Positions 9,212-16,697 of a stretch of 64,000 nt of DNA are shown here, piece after piece. The notes beneath the pieces were generated by a model, which was not told where the DNA came from, made no database searches, and saw nothing but the letters and a program-made list of their open reading frames with translations. The DNA lies in the NCBI GenBank assembly GCA_964441735.1, contig CAYTVB010000001.1, forward strand, positions 1 to 64,000, written 5' to 3'. The stretch's first letter is position 1, and the number at the start of each line of letters is the position of its first letter. A program made the position numbers and the translations under genes. Origin of the DNA: JASMTM01 sp964441735 (GTDB taxonomy: Bacteria; Thermotogota; Thermotogae; Petrotogales; Kosmotogaceae).

Positions 9212-10543
9212 TTATATTTTATACTGTTCAATAAAAGAATCCAATATCTGCTCGAGCGTTGGTTCTCCAATTTCCTGAAGCTCGTATCTAACTCTAACTG
9301 CAGGTTTATCAATGTCTATAACCCTTCTGAGATCAATTGGGGTTCCTATTATCACAAGATCAGCATCTGACTTGTTAATCGTTTCTTCCAGCTCTTTCAT
9401 CTGTTTATCGCCATAACCCATAGCTGGCAAGATTTCACTTAAGTGGTTATATTTCTCGTAAGTGTCTACTATTGAGCCGACAGCATATGGCCTTGGATCA
9501 ATTATTTCTCTTGCCCCATATTTCCTAGCTGCCACCCATCCTGCACCATATTCCATGCCTCCATGAGTTAATGTAGGTCCATCTTCAACAACGAGAACTT
9601 TCTTTCCCTTAATTGATTTGCTGTTTTCAACTACAAGCGGTGATGCAGCATCAACTACTGTTGCATCAGGATTGTATTTTGAAATGTTTTCTCTAACTTC
9701 GTCTATACCTTCTGCACTGGCTGTCTCTTCTTTGTTTATAACAACGACATCTGCCATCATGAGGTTTGCCATTCCTGGATAATAACCAATCTCATGTCCG
9801 GGTCTGTGTGGATCAGCAACGGTTATATAAAGATCGGTATGATAGAAAGAGAAGTCATTGTTACCGCCATCCCAGAGAATAACATCTGCGTCTTCTTTTT
9901 CTGCTTCTCTTAAAATTGCCTCATAATCAACACCAGCATAAACAATTGAACCTCTATCAATATGCGGTTCGTATTCTTCGCGCTCTTCAATGGTACATTC
10001 GTGTTTATCGAGATCAGAATAATCAGCAAATCTTTGTACCTTCTGCTTTACCAGGTCACCATATGGCATGGGATGTCTTATGGAAACTACCTTTTTACCT
10101 TTTTCTCTTAGGATATCAAGTACCCTTCGTGTAGTCTGACTTTTTCCACAACCCGTTCTTACAGCACATACAGAAATAACGGGCTTTGAAGATTTCACCA
10201 TAGTTTTGTCAGGACCCAGCAATACGAAATTTGCACCGTTTGCAAGAACGACCTGTGCCCTCTCCATCACATATTGATGTGGTAAATCACTGTAAGAAAG
10301 AACGACATCATCAACTTTATAATCTTTTATCAGTTCAGGAAGCCTGCTTTCAGATAAAATGGGAATTCCATCAGGATAGTTTTTGCCTGCGAGTTCTGCA
10401 GGATACTTCTTGTCATCGATGCCTGGAATCTGAGTTGCTGTAAACGCTACAACTTCATAATCATCGTTATCACGATAAAACGTGTTGAAATTATGAAAGT
10501 CTCTACCTGCTGCACCGAGTATCAATACTCTTTTCTTTGACAC
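9212..10543 (-). CDS. COG2403 P-loop protein (cyclic 2,3-DPG synthetase-like)
   Basis: The 443-residue protein resembles archaeal cyclic 2,3-diphosphoglycerate synthetase and the COG2403 'predicted GTPase' family. The N-terminus has a Rossmann-like nucleotide-binding start (RVLILGAAGRDFHNFNTFYR). A P-loop variant TGCGKS sits at residues 130-135, followed by a nucleotide-hydrolase core with WDGGNNDFSF and VVVINKEE. The reaction in bacteria is not settled; cDPG synthesis, ATP-driven ring closure of 2,3-DPG, is the characterised archaeal activity. The start ATG... here read as GTG-type on the minus strand at 10543, is preceded by GGAGGTGAAT. Monocistronic with its own terminator. Family confident, function uncertain. 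Confidence 0.75.
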   Translation of the reverse strand: MSKKRVLILGAAGRDFHNFNTFYRDNDDYEVVAFTATQIPGIDDKKYPAELAGKNYPDGIPILSESRLPELIKDYKVDDVVLSYSDLPHQYVMERAQVVLANGANFVLLGPDKTMVKSSKPVISVCAVRTGCGKSQTTRRVLDILREKGKKVVSIRHPMPYGDLVKQKVQRFADYSDLDKHECTIEEREEYEPHIDRGSIVYAGVDYEAILREAEKEDADVILWDGGNNDFSFYHTDLYITVADPHRPGHEIGYYPGMANLMMADVVVINKEETASAEGIDEVRENISKYNPDATVVDAASPLVVENSKSIKGKKVLVVEDGPTLTHGGMEYGAGWVAARKYGAREIIDPRPYAVGSIVDTYEKYNHLSEILPAMGYGDKQMKELEETINKSDADLVIIGTPIDLRRVIDIDKPAVRVRYELQEIGEPTLEQILDSFIEQYKI

Positions 10544-10696
10544 TTAATTCACCTCCGTTTATTTTATTACTGAAATGATTTTAACAATAAAATCAATAAC
10601 GAGTAAAAAGGAATCTTTACGAATCTATGGCCTCTATTAAAAATAAGGAATATCTAACGTTGTTATACATATCTATACGGTGCTATACGCACTACA

Positions 10697-10885
10697 CTAT
10701 CCGCCACGTGCATTTTCAACAATAATTACAGTGGCCTTCTTTGAAATATTATCATTTGCTTCCAATTTTTTCCCGTCAGCCAGTACAAAAACTTTCTCTC
10801 TGTCTATCATTAATTTGGTCAGTAGTTCATCAACAGACAATTCTTTTTCAAAACACCAGATTTTTTCATCATATAATACTTTCAT
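10697..10885 (-). CDS. Small ubiquitin-like / sulfur-carrier protein (ThiS/MoaD/TtuB type)
   Basis: The 62-residue protein has beta-grasp spacing and ends exactly in Gly-Gly (…VENARGG), the hallmark of ThiS, MoaD, TtuB and SAMP-type proteins. These are adenylated at the C-terminus and then carry sulfur as a thiocarboxylate or are conjugated to proteins. An upstream in-frame ATG at 10927 exists, but the ATG at 10885 has AGGAGA six bases before it and gives the family's usual size. No ThiF/MoeB-like activating enzyme, thiazole, molybdopterin or tRNA-thiolation gene is adjacent, so the partner pathway cannot be read from context. It stands alone between the COG2403 gene and tRNA-Pro. Confidence 0.7.
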   Translation of the reverse strand: MKVLYDEKIWCFEKELSVDELLTKLMIDREKVFVLADGKKLEANDNISKKATVIIVENARGG

Positions 10886-11018
10886 TGCGTTTCTCCTGAA
10901 CGACAAAGGGTAGTTGAGATAGTTCATAGTTTACTGAAGAACATTCTGTAATTTAACTACAGACAATATCCTGTATATTCTATCACAGCAAACAGATTTA
11001 GTCTTCACAGAATGTTCA

Positions 11019-11047
11019 TTGAAAGAGACCTGCCACTGTGCTAGAAT
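11019..11047 (+). promoter_or_regulatory. Sigma-70-type promoter of tRNA-Pro
   Basis: TTGAAA (11019-11024), a 17-base spacer and TAGAAT (11042-11047) lie immediately before the tRNA, whose first base is 11056. The spacing and position fit a housekeeping promoter with little or no 5' leader. Confidence 0.75.
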
Positions 11048-11055
11048 TATATTTG

Positions 11056-11131
11056 CGGGGAGTAGCGCAGATGGAAGCGTGTCTGCATGGGGCGTAGAAG
11101 GTCGCTGGTTCAAGTCCAGTCTCCCCGACCA
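11056..11131 (+). tRNA. tRNA-Pro (anticodon GGG)
   Basis: A full cloverleaf can be drawn. The 7-bp acceptor stem is CGGGGAG/CTCCCCG, with the C1-G72 pair usual for bacterial tRNA-Pro. The D stem is GCGC/GCGT. The anticodon stem TCTGC/GTAGA holds loop ATGGGGC, giving U33, anticodon GGG and G37. The T arm has loop TTCAAGT. Discriminator A and CCA are encoded (11128-11131). A promoter lies just upstream and a 13-bp terminator hairpin begins at the last base of CCA. The 193-bp direct repeat starts at this same point, so the tRNA 3' end marks the left edge of the inserted island. Confidence 0.95.
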
Positions 11132-11162
11132 AAAAGCGGAGGAAATATCCTCCGCTTTTTTC
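11131..11162 (+). terminator. Intrinsic terminator after tRNA-Pro
   Basis: A perfect 13-bp stem (11131-11143 with 11148-11160) around a 4-base AATA loop, with T runs on the right. The stem begins at the last base of the tRNA. An identical hairpin at 13341 serves the amylase gene. Confidence 0.9.
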
Positions 11163-11184
11163 TTTTTTGTATTTACAGTCTTAT

Positions 11185-11323
11185 TTATTCAATTGTTATC
11201 AGGATATCGTCCATTATATATGGTTCGTCCTTTGTTCCACCGCCCAAATGATATGCTTTGGGTTCAGGGTACAGGTCGCGATACTTTGCTTCGATACCAT
11301 CAAAGTCCCAGGTAGTTATATAG
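11185..11323 (-). pseudogene. Duplicated 3' fragment of the amylase gene
   Basis: These 139 bases repeat exactly the final 45 codons and stop of the amylase gene at 13395. The frame has no start and is cut at 11323, where island DNA begins. It is a by-product of the event that created the 193-bp repeats, and is most simply read as the original amylase 3' end left behind beside the tRNA. Confidence 0.9.
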
Positions 11324-11640
11324 TTTAATTTTTTAGTTTAAGTAAAATTTCCTATGTTCATTCTTCCTGAAGAACACTTTACAGAAACTATGTAAAGACT
11401 ACATGCATTACTGATCTACGATTTTATACAATAAATTGAATATACATTTACGCTGCAATAATTATCGAGAGGCTTTTAGTATATGGATACAATGTGAAGT
11501 GAAGTATTTATCGAAATCAAAAAAGCTGCTTTTTTGTTGGTTGGGTGTTTGCAGTAATCTATTAATTCTCATAGATAGGCATAAAATCATATTTACCAAA
11601 GCTAAAATAAATACTGAAATTTATTTACTATAAATTTCCA

Positions 11641-11662
11641 TATACCATCAATTGATGGTATA
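11641..11662. promoter_or_regulatory. 22-bp perfect palindrome overlapping the TA promoter
   Basis: A perfect inverted repeat with half-site TATACCATCAA lies just before the toxin gene. Its right end overlaps a consensus -10 box TATAAT (11659-11664); a weak -35 (TTTCCA, 11635-11640) sits 18 bases upstream. An operator bound by the helix-turn-helix antitoxin for autorepression is the natural reading. Confidence 0.75.
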
Positions 11663-11696
11663 ATGAAGTTGGGTTGTTTAGAAAGGATTGAGGGTA

Positions 11697-12035
11697 TTGT
11701 CTTTAGGGATAAAGCTTTTTTTGGAAAAAGTACGAAAATTAATTGAAGATGAGAAATATGAATTTCTTAAAGGCAGATCAAAAAATAGAGAAACTTTAAT
11801 AAAACTAGGTTTGACCGTTGAAAATGCGATAAATATTGTCTTTAACTTAGAAGAACGGGATTGTATTTCGGGTCCTAATGAAGAACTGAATAGCAATGAA
11901 AAAGAAGGAATCATTTATATTTTTATAAAACAACTAGAGGATCAAGAATTCCCGATAAAGCTATATATTAAAATAAAAAAAGTAAAAGAGGAAGATATGA
12001 TCGTTATTATTTCTTTTCACGAAACTTTGGGGTGA
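11697..12035 (+). CDS. MqsR-like toxin (type II TA, predicted mRNA interferase)
   Basis: The ~112-residue protein follows the MqsR pattern: VRKLIEDEKY near the N-terminus, LGLTVENAINIVFNLEERD in the middle, then LYIKIKKVKEEDMIVIISFHE at the end, matching the YLKI…LIVSF core of E. coli MqsR. MqsR is a RelE-fold ribonuclease that cuts mRNA at GC-containing sites. The TTG at 11697 is chosen for the AAGGA nine bases upstream; TTG at 11688 would add three residues. The toxin gene precedes the antitoxin gene, as in mqsRA, and a palindromic operator lies upstream. The stop overlaps the antitoxin start region, which suggests translational coupling. The family assignment is by motif spacing only. Confidence 0.72.
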   Translation: MSLGIKLFLEKVRKLIEDEKYEFLKGRSKNRETLIKLGLTVENAINIVFNLEERDCISGPNEELNSNEKEGIIYIFIKQLEDQEFPIKLYIKIKKVKEEDMIVIISFHETLG

Positions 12036-12040
12036 TGTGC

Positions 12041-13069
12041 ATGATTAAGATAACTAAAAAAAGAGAAAAGTTATTTTGCGATAACTGTAATGAATATACT
12101 GATTATAAAGTAATAAAACGCCAAGAACGAATTGAAATTAAAGATGAAACTATTTCAACAGAAAGTAAAATAGCTATTTGCAAATCCTGTGGTAATGAAC
12201 TTTTTGAACCTTACCTAGAAAATGAGAATTTAAAGCAAGTTTATCGTGAATATGCAAGAAGAAAGAATTTGGTTTTGCCTGATGAAATTAAAAAAATAAG
12301 AAAAAAATATGGCGTAAGTCAAAAGCTTTTTGCGATTATTCTTGGTGTAGGAAAAGCAACTATAGAAAGATATGAAACAGGAGCTATACCTAGTTCTCTA
12401 ATTAGTGAATTAATAAAAAAATCTAAGGAACCTCAGTTTTTCTTAGATCTCCTAGAAAAAAACAAAGAAAATATTTCTAGAAGTGATTATAAAGAAATAA
12501 AGTCAAGAGTACAAAGGTTTATTAATGAAAAAAATCCAGTAAAAGAAATGACAAAGAAAATTACAGAGATAATAATGGGACCAATTGAAGATATAGACAA
12601 GCTTGTAGGAATAATTACGGAGATTTTGCTTTCTCTTCGTAATAAAGGCTTTGAGTATTCTTACCAGACAAAATTATATAAAATGATGTGGTTTGTAGAA
12701 GACGAATATAAAAATAGTTATGGTAAACCTTTATTGCCTATAAATTTCGCTCATGCTCCAAATGGACCAATCCCAAATATCGGAATAGTTAACATAAATA
12801 AAGGTTACCGCTACTTACTGTCTTATTTGGAAGAACGTGGAGCTGTAGAAATCATAACAAATGAAGAAATTATTAACGGGAAACCTAAAGAAACAACTAA
12901 AATAGTGCTTAAAGATGAAAGTATGACTAAATACATTTCTGAAGATGAAAAAGAAATTGTTAAGAATGTTGTTGAAAAATATGGCCATTTAACTGGTAAA
13001 AAATTATCTGATATTTCTCATGAAGACGCAAGGTATAAAAACACAAAAGATGGAGATCCTATTGAGTAG
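12041..13069 (+). CDS. MqsA-like antitoxin fused to Panacea (DUF4065) domain
   Basis: Three parts are visible in 342 residues. A zinc-finger with CDNC and CKSCG (about 12-60) and an XRE-type helix-turn-helix (about 80-125: KYGVSQKLFAIILGVGKATIERYE) match the MqsA/YgiT antitoxin plan. The C-terminal half (about 185-342), with YQTKLYKMMWFVEDEY, FAHAPNGPIP and SHEDARYKNTKDGDPI, matches the Panacea/SocA-like domain (DUF4065) known to neutralise diverse toxins. The predicted job is to bind the MqsR-like toxin and repress the operon at the upstream palindrome. ATG 12041 is preferred over GTG 12032 because GGGGTGA lies just before it. A two-module antitoxin like this is unusual for an MqsR partner. 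Confidence 0.82.
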   Translation: MIKITKKREKLFCDNCNEYTDYKVIKRQERIEIKDETISTESKIAICKSCGNELFEPYLENENLKQVYREYARRKNLVLPDEIKKIRKKYGVSQKLFAIILGVGKATIERYETGAIPSSLISELIKKSKEPQFFLDLLEKNKENISRSDYKEIKSRVQRFINEKNPVKEMTKKITEIIMGPIEDIDKLVGIITEILLSLRNKGFEYSYQTKLYKMMWFVEDEYKNSYGKPLLPINFAHAPNGPIPNIGIVNINKGYRYLLSYLEERGAVEIITNEEIINGKPKETTKIVLKDESMTKYISEDEKEIVKNVVEKYGHLTGKKLSDISHEDARYKNTKDGDPIE

Positions 13070-13340
13070 TAATTTCTTTTAATTGTAAAGTAGTTTGAAG
13101 ATAGTTAATGAGCAACTGCAAAACATGAAATACTGGAAATTTCCATAAAAGCACTTTTAATGGCAGCCTTTTTTGTAAATAATAAACAAAATCCAAAAAG
13201 CTTTAATGATCAAAATTAAATAGAGTTAGCCCTATAATCATTAAGCCTTCCATCAAAACCGAAACAATAAAGAAGAAATCAAGGAAGTAAGAGAAGAACA
13301 AAAGAATAATAGTGGAAAAATGTTTAAAATCATCGAGATT

Positions 13341-13370
13341 AAAAAGCGGAGGAAATATCCTCCGCTTTTT
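13341..13370 (-). terminator. Intrinsic terminator after the amylase gene
   Basis: Identical 13-bp stem/4-base loop to the one after tRNA-Pro. Read on the minus strand it lies 25 bases beyond the amylase stop and ends in a T run. Confidence 0.85.
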
Positions 13371-13533
13371 TCTTTTTTGTATTTACAGTCTTATTTATTC
13401 AATTGTTATCAGGATATCGTCCATTATATATGGTTCGTCCTTTGTTCCACCGCCCAAATGATATGCTTTGGGTTCAGGGTACAGGTCGCGATACTTTGCT
13501 TCGATACCATCAAAGTCCCAGGTAGTTATATAG
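13341..13533. repeat. 193-bp direct repeat, right copy
   Basis: Identical to 11131-11323 at an offset of 2210 bases. It spans the amylase terminator hairpin and the 3' 139 bases of the intact amylase gene, so this copy completes a functional gene. Confidence 0.97.
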
Positions 13534-15908
13534 ATATTATATCCTTCAAGGCTTTCCGGTCTATCAAGAAGTTCACCGGAGATAATCAATGTTACTTCGT
13601 TATTCATTTTGTTAGTTTTAACAAGCGGTGTTGGTGAGATTGGTGTTCCAAAATTATCAGGTCCACTTCCACTAGATGAATAGGCTACTATTGACCATCC
13701 GTTTGCGAATATAAAATAATCCCAGTCATAATCTCCAGGCATTGTTGCATTTAATTTTGGTAGAACGGTTGCTCCCTCTTTATCAGGATCATCTATAAAA
13801 ACCTGGAATGTGACATGATCGAAACCATTTTGAGGACTCCATGAAGTGGTAAGATTTTTGGTTTTCATGGTAATGTTTACACTCGAACCTATTTTCTTCA
13901 CTGTGACTCCCAGTAAATCCATCTGTTCATTGAATGTTATGTCTGTCGGATATTTGTAATCACCGGTTGGTCCATGATCATCACCTTCAGGATCTTCTAC
14001 CCGGGCAATTGTTTCTTCTGGAATATCCAGTACTACATTGTAGTCTTCAGAGTATTTAGAGTTTGTTCTCTTCTCTCCGTAAACCTTGAATAATATCGTA
14101 TGGATTCCTGGATCAAATTTTGAGATATTCCACTCATATGACCATTTATTGTTTTTGACCGTAACTTCAACTGCCTGATCAATACGTCTATCAAATATTA
14201 TCCTCACTCTCTCTGCATTTTTTGTTGTCCCTGTTATTTCATAATTTGACGTTATTTTCATTCCGTCCTCAAGCTCGGGATAAATCTCTACTGAATGCTC
14301 ATCAACCTCTCTTTTTTCTGATGTTGCCATACCAACATAAACACAGCGAGGATTCAAAACAAGATCAATTTCTCCATCAGCATCAGTTGAATAGCTTTTT
14401 GCCAGTGTAGCTTCAGTAAACAAAGGTTTCACTACCGCGCCTGGATCTAAACCTGTTTCAAGATTTGCAAGAATACGTCGTTCACTGGAGGTGTTGAAAA
14501 ACACAAACGCAGTGTTTTCTCCATCATTTAGCTTGTAGGCAAAAACTCCTGGTCCATTGGGATTTTCCTTCAATACTTTAACTGAGCCATATCGAAAAAT
14601 CGGGTAATTCTTTCTCAATTCAGTTAATTCTTGAATATACTTGTACAATTCAAAGTCCCTGTTGTAGTTATCTTTATCTCCAGATGCATATCCTTCCTTG
14701 AACATGGCTGCTCTCGTTTCAGAAAAACCCTGTTCTGTTCCGTAGTAAACCGTAGGAATGCCCGGGATGGTAAATATAAATGACAGTGCCTGTTTTAGGT
14801 TTATCAAACCAGCACCCTGAAGAAATCGTTCCATATCGTGATTGTCCACAAAGGTAACCATTCGTTCGGGATTTTTATAGATCTTCTCTCTCTGTTCCAG
14901 TCTGTAAGCAAGATTTGACGTTGCTTTTCCTTCTTTGAAAACCTGTCTCAAAGCTATATTTAATGGGAAATCAAGCATTGCATTCATTCCGTCATCAAAG
15001 TACTCTTTTATCTTCTTTTCTGCTGCGTTATCAAAAGCATCAGTGCTTACCCAGGCTTCTCCAAAGGTTATGAATGTATTTTCATCTTTTCCCGTTTCCC
15101 TGGCTGCTTCATATATGCCATCCTCACCCTTCAAGAATTCTTTCCAGAATTCGTGTGGGACGTAAATTACTGTATCTATTCTAAAACCATCTATGCCCAC
15201 TTCTTTTATCCAGTGGGTATAGGAATCCTTTAAAGCTTCAATAACTTCAGGATTTTCCGTATTGAGATCATCAAGACCAGACATCTGGTAATTCAAGCGC
15301 TGTTCATCACTTTCAAAATTTGTAATATCTGGCGTCCAGTGATAGATATTTTCATCTTTATCCTCGTTGTAATTATTTAATGAAAAAGGATATTGAGTGG
15401 GAGCACTTGTTGGAGCGCTGTTTTCGTTTAGCTTGAATTCTCCATTAACAAATCGAAAGTAATCACCAACATGATTGGTAACTATGTCCTGAATGACATA
15501 TATGCCTCGTTTGTGAGCTTCGTTAACTAGTTTCTTATAAAGCTCCGTGTCACCAAAATGTTCATCTATTTTTTTAAAATCACGTGCCCAGTATCCATGA
15601 TATCCACCATAGTTTACCCATGGATTCCACCATTGATTGGCAATGGGAGGTGTTATCCATATTGCAGTAATTCCCAATTCGTCGAGATAATCAAGTTTGT
15701 TTATCAGTCCCTGCAGATCTCCACCATTGTAATGTGCGTTGTCAATTCCATATTCACCTTCATTAAAATTATCATTTGTCTGGTCTCCATTTGCAAAACG
15801 GTCCAACATTAACATATATATAACCTGATCTTCCCATTGTGGTTCTGCAGCATACACTGAACCAACAATGACAGCAATCATAAACAATAAGATAATTTTC
15901 TTATACAC
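13395..15908 (-). CDS. Secreted alpha-amylase-type glycoside hydrolase (GH13)
   Basis: A cleavable signal peptide (cut probably after VYA-A, residue 20-21) precedes a GH13 barrel. Region I is DIVTNH (141-146), the nucleophile is Asp245 in GFRID, the acid/base Glu284 in FGEAW, and the transition-state Asp358 in VDNHD. The C-terminal ~220 residues (from about 615) resemble the glucodextranase C domain, likely carbohydrate- or surface-binding. It should hydrolyse alpha-glucans outside the cytoplasm. The start is GTG at 15908 with AAAGGGGGT upstream. It follows the HAD nucleotidase gene by 14 bases. The last 45 codons lie in the 193-bp repeat shared with a fragment at 11185. Amylase versus pullulanase or cyclodextrinase specificity cannot be fixed. 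Confidence 0.9.
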   Translation of the reverse strand: MYKKIILLFMIAVIVGSVYAAEPQWEDQVIYMLMLDRFANGDQTNDNFNEGEYGIDNAHYNGGDLQGLINKLDYLDELGITAIWITPPIANQWWNPWVNYGGYHGYWARDFKKIDEHFGDTELYKKLVNEAHKRGIYVIQDIVTNHVGDYFRFVNGEFKLNENSAPTSAPTQYPFSLNNYNEDKDENIYHWTPDITNFESDEQRLNYQMSGLDDLNTENPEVIEALKDSYTHWIKEVGIDGFRIDTVIYVPHEFWKEFLKGEDGIYEAARETGKDENTFITFGEAWVSTDAFDNAAEKKIKEYFDDGMNAMLDFPLNIALRQVFKEGKATSNLAYRLEQREKIYKNPERMVTFVDNHDMERFLQGAGLINLKQALSFIFTIPGIPTVYYGTEQGFSETRAAMFKEGYASGDKDNYNRDFELYKYIQELTELRKNYPIFRYGSVKVLKENPNGPGVFAYKLNDGENTAFVFFNTSSERRILANLETGLDPGAVVKPLFTEATLAKSYSTDADGEIDLVLNPRCVYVGMATSEKREVDEHSVEIYPELEDGMKITSNYEITGTTKNAERVRIIFDRRIDQAVEVTVKNNKWSYEWNISKFDPGIHTILFKVYGEKRTNSKYSEDYNVVLDIPEETIARVEDPEGDDHGPTGDYKYPTDITFNEQMDLLGVTVKKIGSSVNITMKTKNLTTSWSPQNGFDHVTFQVFIDDPDKEGATVLPKLNATMPGDYDWDYFIFANGWSIVAYSSSGSGPDNFGTPISPTPLVKTNKMNNEVTLIISGELLDRPESLEGYNIYITTWDFDGIEAKYRDLYPEPKAYHLGGGTKDEPYIMDDILITIE

Positions 15909-15922
15909 CTTTAAGACCCCCT

Positions 15923-16489
15923 TTATACAAAAATATTATTGAAAAATTCACCAAGATTTTTGACTCTCAACCTGTGTTTGATATCCCTATTGTAAGGCCA
16001 GTCGAGAATGTATGTGTTTATTCCGTGGTCGATCAAATTTGTAATATGATGTGGTGCATCATCAACAGCATATTCTATTCCCAGTACTCTGCAAAGTTCT
16101 CCTTTATTAGAAGAAACTATAACTGAACCTGAAACACCCAGGGTCTTCTTAAGCCAATTTTGTGTTTGTGCCTGAACTGACCTACCTTTTATCGGAAAAC
16201 GAGATGTAATGAAATAGATATCGTGTTTTCCTTCCTTTAGAATAGTTGAAAGCCTTTCAAGATCTTCTTTTGAAGCGTACAGGGGAAGCGTTTCATAAAA
16301 ATTTTCTGTATTTGTGATTTTCTCCCATACCTTTTCTTCTTTTTCAAGGGTTAATTCAGGGATGTTTTTCCAGAAATCCCATTCCTTAACATCAACATTT
16401 ACGGGTGTTCCATACATTTCATGGGCTACCTTAAGAAATGCTTTATTGAAATTGGTTAAGACATCGTCCATATCGATCATTATTCTCAT
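15923..16489 (-). CDS. HAD-family 5'(3')-deoxyribonucleotidase-like protein (NT5C)
   Basis: The 188-residue protein has the NT5C plan of the HAD superfamily: DMDDVL at residues 6-11 (nucleophile Asp and acid/base Asp), ITSR in the second motif, a Lys in SSNKGELC, and DDAPHH as the metal motif. Such enzymes dephosphorylate (deoxy)pyrimidine nucleotides in the cytoplasm. The ATG is preceded by AAGAGGTGATT. It is upstream of and probably co-transcribed with the amylase gene, though no functional link is evident. Other small phosphatase activities are possible. Confidence 0.72.
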   Translation of the reverse strand: MRIMIDMDDVLTNFNKAFLKVAHEMYGTPVNVDVKEWDFWKNIPELTLEKEEKVWEKITNTENFYETLPLYASKEDLERLSTILKEGKHDIYFITSRFPIKGRSVQAQTQNWLKKTLGVSGSVIVSSNKGELCRVLGIEYAVDDAPHHITNLIDHGINTYILDWPYNRDIKHRLRVKNLGEFFNNIFV

Positions 16490-16697
16490 TCAATCACCTC
16501 TTGTTCAAAAATATTATGTTAGACAAAAAAGTTTTCCAAAAAATTATAACTCAAATGTTTTTTGTTTATGTGAAGTTGATTTCAAAACGTTTTTTGATTG
16601 CAATATTATTATCTAGCTTAGAAAAAGCTGGTTTAACTCTTGCAAATTGTTCAATGTCTTTTACAGAAAATGGTAAGCTCATTCAGGAGGTGATTAG

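Larger units (their letters stand above)
11131..11323. repeat. 193-bp direct repeat, left copy
   Basis: This segment is identical, base for base, to 13341-13533. It contains the bidirectional hairpin terminator shared by tRNA-Pro and the amylase gene, plus the last 139 bases of the amylase gene on the minus strand. The first base is the final A of the tRNA CCA end. Sequence before it (tRNA) and after the right copy (amylase body) looks native, while everything between the two copies is foreign-looking. The ancestral order was probably tRNA-repeat-amylase. Confidence 0.97.
11324..13340. mobile_element. 2-kb toxin-antitoxin island between 193-bp direct repeats
   Basis: The segment between the two repeat copies carries only the MqsR-like toxin and the MqsA/Panacea antitoxin genes with A+T-rich flanks. 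Bases 11324-11640 and 13070-13340 hold no gene I can support. It carries no integrase, transposase or resolvase, so it cannot be a self-sufficient element as seen. The gene content, strong A/T bias, AGA/ATA-rich codons and exact repeats at both ends point to horizontal arrival. The mechanism, whether site-specific integration next to a tRNA, recombination of a circle, or insertion with duplication, is not visible. An assembly artefact should be kept in mind, because identical repeats of this length can mislead assemblers. Confidence 0.7.

Noticed and set aside
11019..11315. 98-residue ORF across tRNA-Pro
   Set aside because: It runs through the tRNA and terminator and has no protein-like features.
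11131..13533. Composite transposon or IS element
   Set aside because: No transposase, no terminal inverted repeats, and the repeats are native tRNA/amylase sequence.
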